From Hysterangium stoloniferum (Eukaryota > Basidiomycota > Agaricomycetes > Hysterangiales > Hysterangiaceae): 64,000 bases of DNA. Below the pieces are notes generated by a model. It ran no database searches. It saw nothing but the letters and a program-made list of their open reading frames with translations, and had not been told where the DNA came from. The translations under genes were made by a program, and so were the position numbers. The stretch is taken from the NCBI GenBank assembly GCA_015178975.1, contig WHVD01000025.1, positions 558,001 through 622,000 on the forward strand, given 5' to 3'. Below, piece by piece: positions 23,246-34,580 of the stretch (within the stretch, counting starts at the first letter, position 1; each line of letters begins with the position of its first letter).

Positions 23246-23340
23246 CCCAATCAGAGTCAGTATACCCAATCAGAGTCAGTATACCCAATCAGAGTCAGTA
23301 TACCCAATCAGAGTCAGTATACCCAATCAGAGTCAGTATA
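23246..23340. repeat. Five-copy 19-bp tandem repeat in the copia C3 RNase H region
   Basis: Five perfect tandem copies of CCCAATCAGAGTCAGTATA. On the minus strand the unit corresponds to the sequence that encodes the conserved YTDSDW motif of copia RNase H, so a stretch of that motif has been amplified. Perfect identity among units suggests a recent expansion by slippage. Confidence 0.9.
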
Positions 23341-24259
23341 CCCCATCAAAGAAAGGGTGTTGGACCCCCCAAGGCATAGTCAGAGATCATGAGTGTCTTT
23401 TAAGTATTGAACAACTTGAATGGTGGCAGTCCAGTGGGGAGTTGAGTAGCTGTCAAGGTATTGAGACAGTTGTTGAATGGCATATGAAATGTCTGGGCAT
23501 GTGGAAATAGCGACATAGAGTAAGCAGCTAACAAGGGACTGGTAGGGTAGTTTAAGGATGGTGTCCAGGCTAGGTTGGGAGAGAGATGTGTGATTGGTCT
23601 GATGAAGCTTGAGGTTGTGGTCCATTGGGGTGGAGATGATAGAAGCATGGGTCTGACCGAATTGGTGGATGATTTTGTCAATCAGGGCTGGTTGGGAGAG
23701 AAGGGCAATATGGTTGTGTTGGTGCAATTTGACAGCTATACCAACAACAAAACGGACAGAACCCAAATCAGAGATAGTCCAAATGGCATGCATCTGAGTC
23801 TTGAAAGATTCATTCTCAGCAGCATTGCTGGCAATAGACAAGAAGTCGTCGACATGGATGGCTACAATAATAATGCTGGTTGTTGTCTGGCGATAGTAGA
23901 GACAAGGTTCACATGGAAGCTGAGTAAAGCCCCAGGTGAGCATTTGCTCATTCATAATTTGATTCCAGATACATCCACTCTGCTTCATGCCATAAAGAGC
24001 ACATAAGATCATCCAGACATGATCATGTTTCCCAGGCTCAGCAAAACCTTCAGGTTGTTCCATAAACTGGATCTCATCATCTGGGAGTAGACCGTAAAGA
24101 AAAGTGGTCTTAATGTCAATTTGTTGGGCATCCCATCCAAGAGTGGCAGTGATGTGGAGGAGTATGTGCCAGGACTCCATGCATGCAGTAGGTGAGGTAG
24201 TTTGATGATAATCCTTTCCATATATTTGCTCAAAACCCTTAAAGACAAGCCTGACTTTG

Positions 24260-24982
24260 TGTTAAGAACTGAAAATTGACTAATGTCGGTGGCCGACAGG
24301 GACCGATTGGAAGGACTTGGCTTCAGCTTATGTGCTGCGCCCTCACAAATATCTGTGGGGTGTCCTTAGATTTCAGGCAGGCGATGACTAATCCTAAAGA
24401 GCTCCTTTCGGCGAGATACCGATCGGAATCGAAGGACAAGTCGAGCGTCGGGACAAGGGGTCGGGGCCGGGAGTGGGCGAGCGCACGTGAAGGCAGATGG
24501 GGGGGTTCTTAGTATGGGACTGTTACAGATGTATGAGGGTATTCTGAGTCGATATTCTGATTGCCTAGTAACTACAACTACAGTGGGTTCATATACAAGT
24601 AACAGGTGTCTAGAAAATACTAATGGGGAGAAGGGCAGAAAACGGCATTAACAATAAGCTTGACTAGGAACGGGAAGTTTATGATTAGTTCGGAGGCTGA
24701 TGATAACCGAGAGCGGGATTATGATAAAAGGAAATAGTTCAAGGACTACAAATATAGATTGACATATGTGAAACATAAGGTTGAACGGATCAACATAATA
24801 AAGGGGACGTATCAAAAGTTTGACCAGACAATACGAGTTATTTTGATGTGGGCGTAAACAGAGTTTGATCTTCGTGAAAACATACGTCAGCTTCGGGGCC
24901 GATGGTTTCCGAGATGGTGACTTGAAACGTTGATAAGTGGCGATAACCTCGGGACCGATAGGGTTGCGACACGGTCGTAACA
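24260..24982 (+). repeat. Solo LTR S2 inside copia C3
   Basis: A 723-bp LTR, TGTTAAGAACTG...CGGTCGTAACA, with the 5-bp target duplication CTTTG (24255-24259 and 24983-24987). It is an inverted, clearly diverged copy of S1, and its different target duplication shows an independent insertion. It shares the GGACTTGGCTTCAGCTTAT motif with the gypsy G2 LTRs. A long minus open frame (25670-24648) runs from copia RT into this LTR by chance and is not a real fusion. Confidence 0.85.
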
Positions 24983-24987
24983 CTTTG

Positions 24988-26481
24988 CAGTGGACAGCAT
25001 TGCCATGTTCATCCCTTTTTATGTGGAAAGTGGGGTAACCATTTCTGATTTTGCACCCTTGAGGGACTTCCAACCTAGGGACTAATTTATAGACTCCCAT
25101 CGCCTTGAGAGAATCAAGTTCATCTTGGAAACCAGTCTGCCACTGCTCTGCATCCCCTGAGCATAACACCTCCTCCCAAGTTTTGGGCTCATCATTACAG
25201 GTGAGTGGATCAATCTCAATGCCATTGGAGATGGCTGCTAAAGTGAGATCGAAGCTAGGGGAGTTGTATCCTGAGTTTAGGGACAAGAGAGCATCTTGTA
25301 TTTGCTCCAGGTCAGGAGATGGGGATAGTTCGGGCATGTTAATTATAGCTTGCGAACATGCTAATTTTTCAAGGTGCAGGCATTCAGCACTTTTCTTCGA
25401 TGCCTGAATGGATTGCTGGAGTCTATTGGACCCTGGGGGAATACTGGCTGTCATGAGTGGAACAGTGAAGAGGTTGCTCATTGGGGGGAGGTAATGTGTG
25501 TGGCACTTCTGAAACAATAGGGAGTGGTGGTAGAAGGTTAGATGATATGGTAGGTTCATTGTAGGCATCAATGGAAGAGCTGACGGTAGTAGACCCAGAA
25601 GATAGTGGCAATGGAGATGTGGTAAGGGGAGTGTCAGTCCTAGATGGAGGTGATTTAGGGTGGCCGTCATGACTTTCTAGGAAATGAATGTGATAAGAAC
25701 TATAGATTTGGTGGGTCACAGTATCATAGCATCAATATGATTTTGATTTCGCATCATACCTGACTAGTATGCATTCAGTAGAGCATTCAAATATTTTTGG
25801 GTTTGTTTTGTTTTGAATGAGGACGAAAGTATGACATCTGATCTCTTTCATGTAAGAGTAGTCAGGGGGATGCCCATACCAAAGTTCCCAGGGGGTCTTG
25901 TTTTGAAGGGTAGTAGTGGTAGTTTTCACATGAAGATGGGCTGCAGTGAGGTAAAATTCATCCCATAAGTAAGCAGGTAGACCAGCATAGATACACATTG
26001 ATCTTGCTTTTCCCATAAGTGTCCGATGCATTCGTTCAATGTGCCCCAATGTGTGCCGATGTATAGGGTGCAGTAAACTGTTGTTCTGTTCCCCTTAATG
26101 CTAACCAGTTTGACATTTCATGACTCTTGAGTTCTTTATTATCAGTGCAGTATACCCCAACCTTGAGGCCTGTCTCGACTTCCTGAGCCCATTCCCACAT
26201 TTGAAGGTTAGGGAAGGCATCGCTTTTGTGTTTTAAAGGGATGGTCCATATGTAGCTTGTAAAATCATTGACCATATTCATAATATAATTATTTCCAATT
26301 TGTAATGTTACAGTGTGTGGTCCAGACAGATCTATCCAGACTTTTTCAAGCCTCCTGGTCCCCCTATGCCCTAACCCCTCCTCACGTATTTTTGGAACAG
26401 GAGACTTCATCTGTTTTCCAATGATACATGAGTCACATTTGGGGGGGGGGAGTAGTTGAGGCTGGTCACACACCTTTGATC
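24988..26481 (-). mobile_element. Copia C3 integrase and RT segment
   Basis: Main surviving coding block of C3. The integrase zinc finger CDSCIIGKQMKSPVP is followed by core sequence (KVWIDLSGPHTV and, downstream, LPAYLWDEFYLTAAHLHVKT). The connecting region leads into the RT N-terminal sequence (TWEEVLCSGDAEQWQTGFQD). These are the normal copia order and motifs. A 10-G run lies at 26441-26450. Confidence 0.8.
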
Positions 26482-27515
26482 AGGCCATTGTTGAGCATGT
26501 CAGTGATGGATTTGTAGTTAGCATGCTCAAGGTTATGGTGCCAAGTCTTGAGAGTGGGTAGATTTTGCATGATGAGAGCATGTTCCACTTGTGCAGAGTG
26601 TAGCATCAATGAGTAAAGGTTTTTGTGTGGGAGTAAGGAGCCGTGGGCAATTGTGGAGTTAGATGACTTGGTACTGATTCAACAAGAATGATGATCAAAA
26701 TGTGCGATAATGTTGGAGTTGCGAGTGAGGCATCGAACTGAGATTAAGTGTATGACTGCTTTAGGGATGTAAAGCACATCCTGAAGAAGGAGGTGGGATC
26801 CTCAGCCTAGATGTATTTTGATATTTCCTATTCCAATGGCCCATATAGATGATCCTCCTAAACCTCTTACAGAATGAGGTGTGATGGCTCTTAAGGTTAT
26901 GAAGTCGGTTTGATCAGGTGATATGTGTATAGTGGCACTGCTATCCAATCAAAAGGGGTGAGTCTCTGTAGATAATGGAGTTTAGTTTGTTTGTGATAAT
27001 GGTTGGACAGTAGAGGCACTCAGGATGGTGAGAGATGGTTTACTGTGCTTGTTCCAATCCATGGTAGTTTGCAGCTCCTCTTCAAGGACAATCCAGCCAT
27101 CGTACTCAACAGTATCCAGCATAAGTGGGGGTGAGGGGATAGTGTGCGATGGAGGGGCAATGATCCCAGTGAAATCTGGGGCAGTAGTGTGCAAAATGGA
27201 TAAGTCAAAAGGATTTATTTGTGCAATGTATGTGCAACTGTCAGTGCCCTTCACATGGACAGGGATTTTTGAGACAGGGATGGGGTTAGGAGTGGAGGGG
27301 GAAGGTTTTGACTGTGCAGCCCCCGATCGTGGAGCCTGGCAAGTTTGGTTTCCTCAATGCTTCAGCCAGCCATTACACCACTGGGTGCCACACAATAGTC
27401 GACAGTGTGGTGGTGCCTCTTACAATTAGCGCAGACAGGTGGACTGTCAGACTTGGATGCAGTCAAGGTGATGGAGTTAGTGGTGGTGGAATGCTTAGTG
27501 GTATTGGAGGTCATC

Positions 27516-28235
27516 AATGATGCATGGAGGTGGAAATATCATGGTCTGGGGCTGTATAGGTTGGAATGGAGTGGGAAGGCTTGCAGAGATTGAAGGATGG
27601 ATGGATTCTGCACAATATGCAGAGAACCTGGATCAGAACTTGTCCCAGAGCATTGGAGATTTGGAGGTTCCAAAAGATAAGGCCATTTTTCAGCAAGATA
27701 ATGATCCAAAACATACATCCAAGATGGCACAAGAATGCTTTACTAAAATAAAGATTCAGTTATTAGACTGGCCAGCACAGTCTCATGATCTAAATCCCAT
27801 AGAGCATCTTTGGAATCACCTGAAGAAACAGCTACAAAAATATTCCTCACCACCAAAGGGAGTTTGGGAGTTATGGGAGAGGGTGGAAGTGGAATGGCCA
27901 AAGATTGAGCCTCAGGAGTGTCAGAAATTGATAGAAGGTATGCCTAGAAGACTTGATGCTGTAATAAAGGCTAAGGGAGGCCATACAAAGTACTAGAATA
28001 ACAAGATATCTGATTCAAAAAGAGTGGTTGCAAAACTGTCCCAATGATTGGTCATTTCTAAATATTCACTGTGACACCAGTATCCATCTATATTATGTAA
28101 ATATTTGGGTATATCAAAGCTAGTATGCTAAGGCATATGTGAGAATAATTATATGATTTTAAAAAGTTTATTTGGTAGGTTATAAAGCATTTATTGAGAA
28201 TTACCAAAACATTGGGACAGTTTTGGAAGCCACTG
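27516..28235 (+). mobile_element. Tc1/mariner relic, 5' truncated
   Basis: Right-hand part of a Tc1-type DNA transposon. The coding region (27517-27999) is followed by an inner repeat CAAAACTGTCCCAATG (28031-28046) that is a perfect inverted match to the outer end CATTGGGACAGTTTTG (28210-28225). The outer end continues GAAGCCACTG and is followed by TA (28236-28237). The left half, including the left terminal repeat, is gone at the junction with copia C3. The element sits in gypsy G2 pol. Confidence 0.85.
27517..27999 (+). pseudogene. Tc1-type transposase, C-terminal half
   Basis: A 160-codon open frame beginning mid-domain (HGGGNIMVWGCIGW) and ending with a stop after GHTKY. It contains the second catalytic aspartate motif FQQDNDPKHTS and the third acidic motif DLNPIEHLW of the DDE transposase of Tc1 elements. 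The helix-turn-helix DNA-binding half and first catalytic Asp are missing, so it cannot be functional. The C-terminal frame itself is undisturbed. It is a relative of, but clearly distinct from, the transposase at 32794-33810. Confidence 0.9.
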
Positions 28236-30218
28236 TATATATGTATGTGTAATGAAACCATGCTGATCAAGAGACCACTGGGGTTGACTGGGGTCCACAG
28301 GATTGTCAAGGTGTGCTTTAGCTATCAGATCTAGTGGAATTGCTGATAGAATATCTTGATGTAATTTCTTAATATCCATAATGATAATTCCACGGATGAT
28401 GGGATGGATGAGAAAAGTCACATGGACTGATGTGGTAAGCTGCTGATTTGTGAAAATGGGTTGCAAGTTATGTGGGTTTACTGTGGCATAGTTGTTGCTC
28501 CCCTCTTTAGGGTAGACATCCCATCAACTAGTTAAAGCATTGGGTTTGCTGCTGAGGTGGCTGGGTCAAAAATGGATAATTATATTAAAGGCAGACAGGT
28601 ACATATTTAGACCAGCAGGCTTGCCACCAGGTCAAAAGTTTTGTAGTTGAAAAATATTCCAGGTTCTTGTGATCTGTTACAATGTCAATCAGAATTGCTG
28701 AACCCTCTAAATAGTGTCACCATGATTTAAAAGCTGCAAAAATTGCTAGGAGTTCTTTGTCATGAATGTCATAATTGAGCTCTGGTCTGTGAAAGTCCAG
28801 GACAGAAAAGCCACAGAGTGGACTTCTCCATTAGAGTCCTGGATAGACAGAATGGCTCCAAGTACATAGTCTAAGGCATCCATCTCAACAATGAGCAGAA
28901 TGTCCGGTTTCCAATGCAAAGAATTGGAGCTGAAGAAAAGGAATTTTTTAAAAGACTAAAAGCTTTTCGACACTTATCATCAAAAGTCCATGGAGCACCC
29001 TTGCATGTAAGATGAGTAAGGGGGACTGTGATCTTGGAATACCTGCAGATAAACCATCAGTAAAAATTGGCAAAGCCAAGGAAAGATTGTATATCTTTGA
29101 CTTTTCTGGGTTCTGGCCAATCTTTGATGACTTGTACTTTGGCTTCATCCATATGGAGTCCATCAGGTCCCATTATGAAACCTAGATATTTCACAGAATC
29201 TGTGTCAAAAGTACTTTTTTTACCATTTGTGAATAAACCATGCTGTCTGAGTCTCCAGAGAACACTTGTTTGTCATGTACTGTGGGGTCCTCAGAGTAGA
29301 TAAGAATGTCATCCAGATAAACAATGATGCAAACATCAAGCATGTCAGAGAAATATCATTAATAAAATGTTGAAAAACAGATGGAGCATTGGTGAGCCCA
29401 AAGGGCATCACCAACCACTCAAAAACCCCATATCAGGTCCTAAAAGTGGTTTTCCACTCATCTCCCATGGAGATCTGGACGAAGTGGTAGGTGTGTTTAA
29501 GGTCTATCTTGGTATAAATATAGGCATTCCGTGGAGCATCAAGCAGGTCAGATATAAGTGGGAGTGGATACTTATCCTTCCATGTCACAGCATTGAGTCC
29601 TCTGAAATAAACACATAGTCGAAGGGATCCATCCTTTCTTTTAACAGACAGAACAGGTGCTCCAAAAGGAGACTTCGAGGGTCTGATAAAACCTATGGAC
29701 AAATGTTCATGCAGGAAATCCCAGATTGTGGAAAGTTCTGTGGAGGACAGTGGGTAGATATGTCCAAGGGGTGGCTGGTGCCTTCTTTGAGGTTGATTTT
29801 TAAGTCATACTCTCTGTGGGGTGGAAGCCAGTTCAGCTTTATGCTTACCAAACACATCCATGAAATCATGGTATTTCTCGGGGACACTTTCTAGGTCAGT
29901 GGATTGCTCAGATGCTGGAGTTGAAAAACAACTGGTTGCTTCATCAATTTTCAAATTGATAGTGAATGCCTGGGATCCATCCATTTTTGTAGCCCTAATA
30001 AATGCTGCAGCATTAATGAGAGAAATAGATGGAGGTGCTGTGGGTTCTGGGGAAGCCATGGTTGCCATAGGGATCACAGGGGCCACTGAGGCCACCGGTG
30101 CTGGGAAGGCCATGGGTGCTGTGGAGGTTGTGTTGGATACAGTTATCTTGGGTACCGCAGGTGTCTGGAAAGTTATACTGTGTGATACCCAGTCAATCAA
30201 CAGATTGTATTGGGTAAG

Positions 30219-31015
30219 TGTTACAATGTGTACAGGGCTTAGTGAAGGGTTTCTGGAGAAACCTGTGGATAATCCGGTAGGACTTGGCTTCAGCTTATAG
30301 GCTGCACCCTCCTGAGCTCATGGTGTCCAAGTTCAGACAGGCAGATGGGAATCCTGGGGAATCTGGGAGTAGTTCGTGGGTCAAGAGGTCAGAGGGTCGA
30401 TTGCAGGAATCCCGCAGAGGTCGAGGGATCAGGAGGTGATGGGTTGGAGGTTGAGCAATAGATATGTAGGTTGGAGCCCATGGGCTCTGACGAGGTAAAT
30501 AGCAGTGTGTTTCAAAGAGAGGAATAGAGCAGAAAATATACTGAGATTACTGGGGAGATCTAAGCTAATTTTCTGACTGGATTGTATGTACAACATCTGC
30601 CAGACTATATAGACTGTGGAATGTATGTTATACCAAATCCAGTAATAATGAAACCTTAAACAAATAATCATGAAACAAGACAAGTAAACACCAAACTAGG
30701 TATTAAGAACAGAACAGAACAAAACATGACAGGTCATTTGACCATAATGGGAATGGGGCTCAGTTAGAGAGCTGACAGGTTCTCCGAGCAGGGTCCAGTG
30801 ACTGATGTGTGGGACAGAGTCAGAGATAGACAGGTATGATGTGTGCAGGTCCTGGTGGGTATTCCAGTGACTGGTACATGAGACAACAAATGTCAGGCAT
30901 GGACAGATTCAACCTCTGGGTCCCAGAGAGTATTCTGGTTAACTGATAACTGGTGCGTATAGGGTGTGGGTGCATATGGTAGTACCTGAGTTGGGCATAT
31001 CTTCCAGTTGTAACA
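30219..31015 (-). repeat. Solo LTR of the G2 family inside G2 pol
   Basis: A 797-bp sequence with TGTTA...TAACA ends, the same length and family as the G2 5' LTR (45973-46770, 798 bp). The flanks GTAAG (30214-30218) and ATAAG (31016-31020) match at 4 of 5 bases, consistent with an aged target duplication. It lies between the protease and RT parts of G2, so a relative inserted into G2 and later recombined to a solo LTR. It carries GGACTTGGCTTCAGCTTAT at 30280-30298. Confidence 0.8.
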
Positions 31016-31383
31016 ATAAGCCAGTTATGTCTGAGGACAACCAAGCAACTTGAGTCTAACTGGGTCACATAGAAAGTGACCAACTGAGATGTTCCACATG
31101 GGAACCAGATGGATAAGTTGCAAGCTTGGGTGATAACCAAATTGCTTGTGCCATCAAAAAGTCAGACCAGAATTATTGGATAAGTTGACAACAGATTTTT
31201 TTGTCTGAATTTTGTGTCTAAAAAACAATGAGTCAAGCCAGAATCTATGAGTGCTGAAAGAATGAATTTTGGGATCATATCAGGCATGAGTTTAATAAAA
31301 AACGAGTAAGAGTTCAAAAGAGCAGATGTGTGCAGAGGGGTAACACAACCCCCAACCTGCACAGAGTCCATGGGGTTGCTTAC

Positions 31384-32013
31384 TGTGAGAGGTATGGCGA
31401 AATACACTCAGGAAATATAGTCGGATGAGCTCTTACTATATTTCCTTTATTATTTCTATTTTCTCTCTTTTATTATATCTATAATTAGTTCGACGACCTA
31501 TGTATGCGGTACATTGACTCTTGTGGGTGCACACATGCCAGACTTATGTATTCTAGTGCCCGTAGTTTAGAACTCAGACACTTTTACACTGCAACCACGA
31601 CTTACCCAGACACCTGTTAATGTCCTGTAAGTTGTGATTGGTGTATCGTCTCGACCGTCACAGACGGGCTTTAGCTATTTACTCAATCAGAGTTTCGAAC
31701 TGTACTAGTCGAAACTCAATCCTTACCTCAACCCGCGAGGACTACATCCACGCTACTCTACTATTCGACTCTCTAGTTACTCTACTTGACACTCGAGCAG
31801 TCACCCCAAATCACACTTAACAGTCGATTCTACTTATTCGTACTAGCTCTCTACCTTACTCTAGATAGCTACTTCTCTCTACCGTATTGAACTAAGTAGT
31901 CAATACGTGTCCAGTCTGTATTGGACTTAGACAGTCAATACATCTTAGTGTCGTACCTAAACGGTCGATATTCTTCGTATATAGAATGGTTAGAACTTCC
32001 ACCACTCTTCACA
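31384..32013 (+). repeat. Chromovirus 5' LTR (family D)
   Basis: A 630-bp LTR, TGTGAGAGGTATGGCG...CCACTCTTCACA. A perfect 11-bp hairpin (GGAAATATAGT/ACTATATTTCC, 31411-31445) lies close to its 5' edge. It differs from the 3' LTR at 16 positions, all transitions, 15 of them in CpG context. Confidence 0.92.
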
Positions 32014-32445
32014 GTGGTGATCCGGGCCGGACCGTACTTTCCCTACGAAGAAAAAACGATATCTTACAACTATAAGCTTCTAAGCATGTAAATGACTACT
32101 GGCAAGAACCAAACGTCGAGACCTTTGATGACCCTGAGTAATTCAAAACCTCGTCAAAGACCTGCGAGTCTGGAACCACCCCGTAATGTCACCATGAGGA
32201 AGTCTTCGTTGACTTTTCAAAAACCAGTTCTTCCTGGGAGTCCTCCTGGAGCAGCAGCTGGACCGTCAATGGAAGCCCCCCCAAGTCCACGAGAAGAATG
32301 TCTGCTGACTGAGCAGTCAAACATTCCAGGAGCTAATGTCAAGACTATCCGTGCTTCTGAACCTGTTCTCTCATTCCTGCCTAGACAGGTCATCCTTAAG
32401 CAATTCTTCAGGGGTCATATGATTTATGCTCAACCCATCGACTTA

Positions 32446-33861
32446 CAGTGACTTACAAAATGTATCCAATGTTTTGTAGTTTCAGCTTATATATGCTATA
32501 TCCCAGTAGATAAAATAGTAGAAATCACCAAAGTATTTTTGAACATGACCTATCATGTATATATTTATATGGTAGAACTATATTATGTAATATCCATATA
32601 TGGAAACACTATAAATATTTTAATGGAGAGGGTTCATTGGATACGTTTTGTAACTGACAGGTTCTGGCATGAAAACCATATGCCTATGTTGATTGTTTGC
32701 ATTTGTTTATGTTTTTCAACATGTCATGTGATCATTCTATACTACAGTATAAGTTGAAGGGCTTTCTCAGCTAAGATTCCCTCAATTCTAACCATGCATC
32801 CCCTTTCCACTGCTGCCCAGTATGAGATCCTTTCTCTACTTGATGCTGGCCATTCTGCCAGACAAATTTCAGTTTCTACTGGCTATAGCTATGCTACTAT
32901 CTCTAGACTTCATTCTAACCACCATTCCCACCTTTCTAAGTCCTCTGGTGGTCACCCTTCCAAACTCTCCACAGCCAACATCCATTTTGCACAACGCCTT
33001 ATCAGCTCTGGAAAGGCTGATACAGCTGTAGATGCAACAAAGGCACTTTGCACTATCACCAACCAGTCACTCAATCCTCAAACAGTGCATCATTGACTCA
33101 AGGCAGCTGGGATGAAGCCTGTGGTAAAGAAGAAAAGGCCTCTTCTTTCTAAGAGGCATAAAAAGGAGAGAATGGATTTTGCTTTGGCATATCAGGATTG
33201 GACTGTGAAGGATTGGAAGAACATGGTGTGGTCTGATGAGACCAAAATTAATAGGCTAGGGTCAGATGGCAGGAAGTGGGTGTGGAAAAAGGCAGGGGAG
33301 GGCTTGAGTGACAGGCTGGTTGAGGGAACCCTGAAGTTTGGTGGTGGATCTTTAATGGTTTGGGGGTGCATGCTGTGGGAGGGGGTTGGGTATGCATGCA
33401 AGATTGATGGAAGAATGGATGGGGATCTCTACATCCAGATTCTGGAGGATGACCTGCAAGCCAGTCTTAAGGACTATGGTAAATCTGCCAATGGTATCAT
33501 CTTCCAGCAGGACAATGACCCCAAGCATACCTGTAAGAAGGCCCAGAATTGGTTTTAAGAAAATGGTTTCAGGGTTCTCTCATGGCCAGCACAGTCTCCT
33601 GACTTGAATCCCATTGAACACCTATGGAATCACCTGAAGAGGAGGTTGGCAGGGTATGAGAATGCACCCCAGGGGATGGAAGAGTTGTGGGAGAGGGTGG
33701 TGGATGAATGGTACAAGATTGATGAAAAGGTGTGTCAGGATTTGATTGAAAGTATGCCTAGGAGGGTTTCAGATATATTAAAGGCAAAGGGTGGCTACAC
33801 TAAGTACTAAATACTAGTAATTTCCTGCCTAAATGTGTCAGTTACAAAATGTATCCAATGA
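32446..33861 (+). mobile_element. Tc1/mariner transposon inside the chromovirus
   Basis: The left terminal repeat CAGTGACTTACAAAATG begins at 32446 after TA. An inner inverted copy lies at 32633-32658 (CATTGGATACGTTTTGTAA) and matches, inverted, the sequence at 33836-33861 (TTACAAAATGTATCCAATG). The outer right terminal repeat was not found, so the right end seems lost. A transposase gene fills the middle. It inserted near the 5' end of the chromovirus internal region. Confidence 0.85.
32794..33810 (+). pseudogene. Tc1-type DDE transposase, nearly complete
   Basis: A reading frame of 339 codons including the stop, in one continuous frame with two in-frame stop codons (TGA at about 33094 and TAA at 33556). 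N-terminal helix-turn-helix: EILSLLDAGHSARQISVSTG. First catalytic Asp in VWSDETKINRLG; second in FQQDNDPKHT; third acidic residue in SPDLNPIEHLW. The spacing between the last two fits DD34E of Tc1. The length matches the usual 330-350 residues. The TGA lies where CGA would be its CpG-decay parent. It is inactive as read, but only lightly decayed, so the insertion is relatively young. Confidence 0.92.
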
Positions 33862-34580
33862 ATGCTCTCCACATTGCAAGTTTATGTTTCTATATCAGAC
33901 CATGATTTTCTCGAGAAAGGAGACTGGCTAGACGCTCATCGTCAGAACTGTGAAGGGCTGACTGAGACGAGAGTTTTATCACGACCTGAACCTCCCACCA
34001 TTGAGGAAATCGTCGACGAGGATGCATTTGCGAACCGATCTAAGGAAATAAGTCAGACCTACGTTATAGAAGACCCCTCTGAGTCAGAGGGATCGGAGGA
34101 GGAGAGCTTCCCCTTCGACCCAGGGCAATTACCCGACTTAATTCCTTGCGATGAGTCAGACTCTGAAGCGGACAACTCTATTTCGAACGCCACTCCCATA
34201 CCTAACGGTAGATGTATCAGGAGGAACGTCAAACTGGCTGCAAGAAAAGAAAGCAAAAGACCTAGAGTTCAATACCCCCGATCCAGTCGACTTATGAAAG
34301 AGGATTCGACTATTATCTATCGCAGAAGGGACCCTCCGGGTGGATATTCCAGTATTGGGATTTCAGCATTACACGTCTATGGACACATAGGGAATTCAGA
34401 AGCCTCAAATCCTATTAACATCAGGCTGACCTCTCCTTAATCTCGGAGGATTTCTATAAGGAACTAGAGGACCGCCCTAAGCTCAAGCAAGGACTCAAGC
34501 TGCGCCTCGTACAACTTACCGGTAATGCCAAAGTATTAGGATACGTCAACATCCCCATTTATCTCGAGGACGACACCGGT

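Larger units (their letters stand above)
21774..27515 (-). mobile_element. Ty1/copia element C3, 5' truncated, carrying two solo LTRs
   Basis: Fossil copia element on the minus strand. Reading 5' to 3' (descending coordinates): gag tail with a zinc knuckle (CANCKRHHHTVDYC, about 27435-27390); protease region; integrase (26473-25732, CDSCIIGKQ finger); reverse transcriptase (about 25670-24988 and 24254-23380, VAIHVDDFLS); RNase H with the TDSDWANC motif (23288-23058) and tail NLADIFTKAL (about 22160); purine tract; 3' LTR (21774-22039). The 5' end stops at a Tc1 relic at 27516. Two solo LTRs (22332-23052 and 24260-24982) interrupt it. It is broken in roughly ten places. Confidence 0.85.

Noticed and set aside
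23236-23345. CRISPR-like array
   Set aside because: The 19-bp units are directly adjacent with no spacers and lie in copia coding sequence. No cas genes are present, and the organism is eukaryotic.
24648-25670. A 340-codon minus frame joining copia RT sequence to a further segment
   Set aside because: The C-terminal part lies inside solo LTR S2 (24260-24982), which has its own target duplication. The run-on is chance, not a fused protein.
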